From NCBI GenBank assembly GCA_028291265.1, contig JAQGIK010000093.1:1-64000 (forward strand): 64,000 bases of DNA. The letters run 5' to 3'. Under the pieces are notes generated by a model that was not told the DNA's origin, did not search any database, and saw nothing but the letters and a program-made list of their open reading frames with translations. The DNA is from Caulobacter sp. (GTDB lineage Bacteria; Pseudomonadota; Alphaproteobacteria; Caulobacterales; Caulobacteraceae). This document shows positions 61,149-64,000 of this stretch, one piece after another; the first letter of the stretch is position 1, and each line of letters opens with the position of its first letter. The position numbers and the translations under genes are program-made.

Positions 61149-62375
61149 TCAGCCCGCCTGGCGCTCGAGGGTCGCCTGCGCGGGTTCCGGCTTGCGCGGC
61201 CCTTGGTTGCGGGTCTTGGGCAGGCCCAGGCCCCGCTCGGCGATGATGCTTTTCTGGATCTCGACGCTGCCGCCGACGACGGTTCCGGTGGGGGCGTCGA
61301 TGTATTCGAACTGCAGGGCGCTGGCGACGCCCTGGTCGGGGCCGAGGTCACCGCAGCCGGCGTTGGCGACGCCGGCGAGGCCCGCCATCTGCAGCATCTT
61401 GTCGCTGGCCCTGACCAGGGATTCACGGGCGTGCAGCTTGGCCATCGCGCCGAGCACATCGGCCTTCTCGATATGGGCTCCGGCCCAGGAGGTGCGGTAG
61501 ACGAACAGCTTGGCCAGTTCGGCGTCGATGGCGATCTCGCCCAGCTTCTCGGTCACCCAGGGATCGTCGGCGACCTCATCGCCCCGCGCCCGGGCGAAGT
61601 TGGCGCCGTGGTCAAGGATGCGGCTGATCCAGCCGGTCAGGCTGCGGCCGGGGACATTGCCGCCGCCGTGCTCGTAGGTCAGGGCGGCCATCAGCACCTT
61701 CCAGCCCTGGTCGACCTCGCCGACCCGGTTCTCGTCTGGGACGCGGACGTTGTCGAAGAAGACGGCGTTCGTCCGCTCGCCGGCCATGGTGTAGATCGGC
61801 GTGACGGTGATGCCCGGCGTGCTGGTCGGGACCATGAAGACGGTCAGGCCACCGTGGCGCCGCGACTCGGGCTGCGAACGGGTCAGCAGCCAGATGTAGT
61901 CGGCGTGCTGGGCGCTGGTGGTCCACTGCTTCTGGCCGTTGATCGCCCAGGCCTCGCCGTCGAACGACGAACGGACGCGGGCCCCGGCGACGTCGGAGCC
62001 GCCTTGCGGTTCGCTGTAGCCGAGCGCGATGCGGATCTGGCCGGCGTTGATGCCGGGCAACCAACGGGCCTTCTGTTCCTCGTTGGCCACCTGCGAGAGG
62101 GTGAAGCCGACCATCATGGTGGTGGCGACGCTGGAGAGGTGGAAGCCGCGGCGGCTGGCCTCGTCGCCGAACACGAACATCTTCATGTTCCAGTCCATGC
62201 TCATCTCGCTTTCGAGACTGAGCCAGCCGTGGTCGCCCATGCCGCGCTGCAGGTCCGGCTCGACGGCCTTGCCGGCGAAGCCCTCGACACCGTCGGTCTC
62301 GACGATCCAGGGTTTCAGGAAGTCCTGCACGACCAGCCGGAAGTCCTCGACCTCCTTGCCCAGGGAAAAGTCCAT
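61149..62375 (-). CDS. acyl-CoA dehydrogenase
   Basis: This 408-residue flavoprotein has the ACAD fold: an N-terminal helical domain, the FAD/substrate region ALGYSEPQGGSDVAGARVRSSFDGEAWAINGQKQWTTSAQHADYIWLLTRS, and a C-terminal helical domain ending IQKSIIAERGLGLPK. It introduces a double bond between C2 and C3 of an acyl-CoA. It is paired with a shorter acyl-CoA dehydrogenase encoded just upstream, the arrangement seen for heteromeric ACADs that act on bulky substrates such as steroid side chains. Confidence 0.93.
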   Translation of the reverse strand: MDFSLGKEVEDFRLVVQDFLKPWIVETDGVEGFAGKAVEPDLQRGMGDHGWLSLESEMSMDWNMKMFVFGDEASRRGFHLSSVATTMMVGFTLSQVANEEQKARWLPGINAGQIRIALGYSEPQGGSDVAGARVRSSFDGEAWAINGQKQWTTSAQHADYIWLLTRSQPESRRHGGLTVFMVPTSTPGITVTPIYTMAGERTNAVFFDNVRVPDENRVGEVDQGWKVLMAALTYEHGGGNVPGRSLTGWISRILDHGANFARARGDEVADDPWVTEKLGEIAIDAELAKLFVYRTSWAGAHIEKADVLGAMAKLHARESLVRASDKMLQMAGLAGVANAGCGDLGPDQGVASALQFEYIDAPTGTVVGGSVEIQKSIIAERGLGLPKTRNQGPRKPEPAQATLERQAG

Positions 62376-62377
62376 TT

Positions 62378-63412
62378 TTACGCTCCGACCAGGCTGCGGG
62401 ATTGGGTGTCGTCGATAACGTCGCGGCCGATCTTCTGCAGATCGAAGCGGCGGTCGCCGACGAAGAGGCAGAGGGCGCGGGCCATGCGGTAGTAGGCCTG
62501 GGCCGGGTATTCGCGGGTCAGGCCGTAGCCGCCGAAGATGTGCACGGCGGCGCGGGTGACCTGTTCGCCGGCGGCGGCGGCGTAGGCGTAGGCCATCCAG
62601 CTGAGGTGCAGGAACCGCGCCGGCTCGTCGTCGGCGGCCCAGGCGGCCTCGCGGGCCAGCAGCTGGGTTCCGTCGGTCATCACCTTGCCCGAGGCCAGGC
62701 CGTGGGCGAGGCTCTGGAAGCTGCCGATCGGGACGCCGAACAGCTCGCGGGTGTTGCCGTATTCGACAGCCAGCTCGAGGGACCGGTCGCAGATGCCGGC
62801 GATGACGGCGGCGATCAGCACCTTGCGCTCGGCGACGGCGGTCTCGACCAGATCGGGCGAGACCTCGGCCAGGGTGCGCCAGTCCGGGTCGTCGTTGGCC
62901 GCCCGGCCGACCGGCAGGTCACCGAGGTTCTCGACGAAGGCCATCGGCTCGCCCTGCAGGAAGTCCACCGCGCCGTTCGGCAGGATGCGCAAGACCGAGC
63001 CGGCGACGGCGCCCGACATCGACAGCGGCGGCTGGGCGTCGCGGCTCTGGGTGGCCGGGATCAGCAGGGCCAGCGGGGCGCCCGACCGGCCGACCGCCGC
63101 GCGGGCCTCGGCGCCGTCCGGGCCGATGGCCTCCAGGAAGCGTAAGGCCACGATGTGGTCGATCATCGGCAGGCCGACCAGGGTGCGGCCGATCCGTTCG
63201 GCGGCCAGACCGTAGGTCAGCAGGTTCAGCCGCTCGTCGGCCGGCGTGTCGGGCGACGTGACCAGCAGGTCGGTCAACCGGGCCCACAGATTGCGGTCCA
63301 GCGCGCAGCGGGCGCCCGACACCTGCCAGCCCGGGCCGCCGGCCCCGGCCAGGATGCGGTCCAGCGCCTCGACGACCGCCTGGTCGATTTCCCCCAGCCC
63401 CAGGTCGATCAT
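62378..63412 (-). CDS. acyl-CoA dehydrogenase, shorter subunit-like
   Basis: This 344-residue ACAD-family protein has a divergent N-terminal half and a recognisable C-terminal domain: LAVEYGNTRELFGVPIGSFQSLAHGLA and IFGGYGLTREYPAQAYYRMAR. The middle domain lacks the usual SEPxxGSD motif, as is common for the shorter partner of heteromeric ACADs. It probably combines with the adjacent 408-residue subunit. The ATG overlaps the stop of the acyl-CoA synthetase gene as ATGA. Confidence 0.9.
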   Translation of the reverse strand: MIDLGLGEIDQAVVEALDRILAGAGGPGWQVSGARCALDRNLWARLTDLLVTSPDTPADERLNLLTYGLAAERIGRTLVGLPMIDHIVALRFLEAIGPDGAEARAAVGRSGAPLALLIPATQSRDAQPPLSMSGAVAGSVLRILPNGAVDFLQGEPMAFVENLGDLPVGRAANDDPDWRTLAEVSPDLVETAVAERKVLIAAVIAGICDRSLELAVEYGNTRELFGVPIGSFQSLAHGLASGKVMTDGTQLLAREAAWAADDEPARFLHLSWMAYAYAAAAGEQVTRAAVHIFGGYGLTREYPAQAYYRMARALCLFVGDRRFDLQKIGRDVIDDTQSRSLVGA

Positions 63413-64000
63413 TCGGCGTTCTCCATTGTCGTTTTTTGCTGGGGTTGGTCTGAGCCGGCGGCGTCGCGCAGGACGACCAGGGCGTCGACGCCGACGACGT
63501 CGCCGCGCCGCACCATCAGGGGGTTGATCTCGACGTCGCCGATGCGGTCGTCGTTCTGCAGGGCCCAGTCGCTAAGGCGCACGACGGCGTCGATGATGCC
63601 CTCGACATGGCCGTGGACCCCGGCGCGCTCGCCTCTGAGGCCGGCCCCGATAGCAAGCGAGTCGAGCATTTCCCCGGCCCGCTGGCGGTCGACCGGAACG
63701 CGGCCCCAGGCCCGCTCCTTGAGGAAGTCGGTGAATACCCCGCCCATGCCGAGGGTGACGTGCTTGCCGAACTGCGGGTCGCTGACGACGCCGAGCAGCA
63801 GTTCGGCGACGGCGCCGCGCACGGCCGGCTGGACGACGATGGTCCCGCCGCCGTGGGCTTCGAGCTTGGCGCGGACGTCGTCGAAGGCGTCGCGCAGCGC
63901 CTGTTCGTTGCCGAGGTCCAGCTTGACCAGGCCAAGGCCACTCTTGTGGCCGGTCCCGGGCAGGATGCCCTTGAGCACGATGGGATAGCCGAAGGCGCGG
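63409..64000 (-). CDS. ATP-grasp acyl-CoA synthetase (NDP-forming type), C-terminal part
   Basis: Only the C-terminal 196 or so codons are inside the window. They read RAFGYPIVLKGILPGTGHKSGLGLVKLDLGNEQALRDAFDDV, TIVVQPAVRGAVAELLLGVVSDPQFGKHVTLGMGGVFTDFLKE and DVEINPLMVRRGDVVGVDALVVL. This is the ATP-grasp domain of NDP-forming acetyl/acyl-CoA synthetases and their acetyltransferase-like relatives. It should activate the acid that the downstream enzymes process. The N-terminal CoA-binding domains lie beyond base 64000, so the exact subtype is open. The track ORF begins at an internal Met. Confidence 0.88.
   Translation of the reverse strand, partial: RAFGYPIVLKGILPGTGHKSGLGLVKLDLGNEQALRDAFDDVRAKLEAHGGGTIVVQPAVRGAVAELLLGVVSDPQFGKHVTLGMGGVFTDFLKERAWGRVPVDRQRAGEMLDSLAIGAGLRGERAGVHGHVEGIIDAVVRLSDWALQNDDRIGDVEINPLMVRRGDVVGVDALVVLRDAAGSDQPQQKTTMENAE

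Noticed and set aside
58854-62492. 1212-residue plus-strand ORF
   Set aside because: It is antisense to the CoA-transferase and acyl-CoA dehydrogenase genes, whose motifs are intact. The translation is low-complexity Gly/Ala/Val/Asp/Gln, typical of the shadow frame in GC-rich DNA.

Overview
The window is GC-rich chromosomal DNA from an alphaproteobacterium, most likely a member of the Caulobacterales such as Caulobacter or Phenylobacterium. I infer this from the division/cell-wall gene order, the meso-diaminopimelate motif of MurE, the cobA-DUF2849-cysI-DUF934-cysH order, paired GANTC sites ahead of mraZ, and the family mix (NodT-type outer membrane factors, acyl-CoA catabolism). No species call is possible from the sequence alone. 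Genes are packed in long minus-strand operons joined by ATGA, GTGA, TGATG or TAGTG junctions, and most long plus-strand lines of the ORF track are shadows of these genes.

1-9.0 kb: dcw cluster on the minus strand, transcribed mraZ-rsmH-ftsL-ftsI-murE-murF-mraY-murD, with murD cut at the window edge. Four TGGG repeats at exact 10-bp spacing and two GANTC sites lie in the mraZ leader. 9.2-9.6 kb: RNase P RNA. 9.65-13.2 kb: a GGPP-synthase-like gene, an ABC-2 exporter (ATPase and permease) and a CrtZ-type di-iron hydroxylase in one operon. 13.2-17.3 kb: methyltransferase, Nudix hydrolase, S1/P1 nuclease, GST and a secreted 3D-domain protein, with two pairs of inverted REP-like palindromes. 17.3-21.4 kb: assimilatory sulfate/sulfite reduction operon with siroheme methyltransferase, and a third palindrome inside cysH. 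21.6-23.4 kb: LysR regulator, chorismate mutase, Hpt protein and tRNA-Lys(CTT).

23.5-32.6 kb: a signalling island bounded by two converging, decayed fragments of the same IS481-like transposase. It holds four stand-alone or tandem receiver proteins, a 1401-residue double kinase, a small kinase and a REC-kinase hybrid, plus a strikingly AT-rich divergent promoter region. A decayed flavin monooxygenase adjoins the right-hand fragment.

33.3-46.0 kb: an RND efflux operon ending in a Tat-exported purple acid phosphatase, preceded by two OmpR-type two-component systems, a PepSY protein, a small secreted protein and an orphan HisKA_2-like kinase. 46.0-55.0 kb: a second operon joining an aldo/keto reductase, DUF2231 membrane protein and sorbosone-dehydrogenase-like lipoprotein to a complete AcrAB-TolC-like pump. 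CTTACA-N4-TGTAAG-type palindromes lie upstream of both regions and suggest a common regulator. 55.1-57.7 kb: a 6-phosphogluconate/hydroxyisobutyrate dehydrogenase-like gene and an Atg22-like MFS transporter. 57.7-64 kb: an acyl-CoA catabolic operon (ATP-grasp acyl-CoA synthetase, two acyl-CoA dehydrogenases, a tandem CaiB-type CoA-transferase and a crotonase-fold protein) ended by a clear intrinsic terminator.
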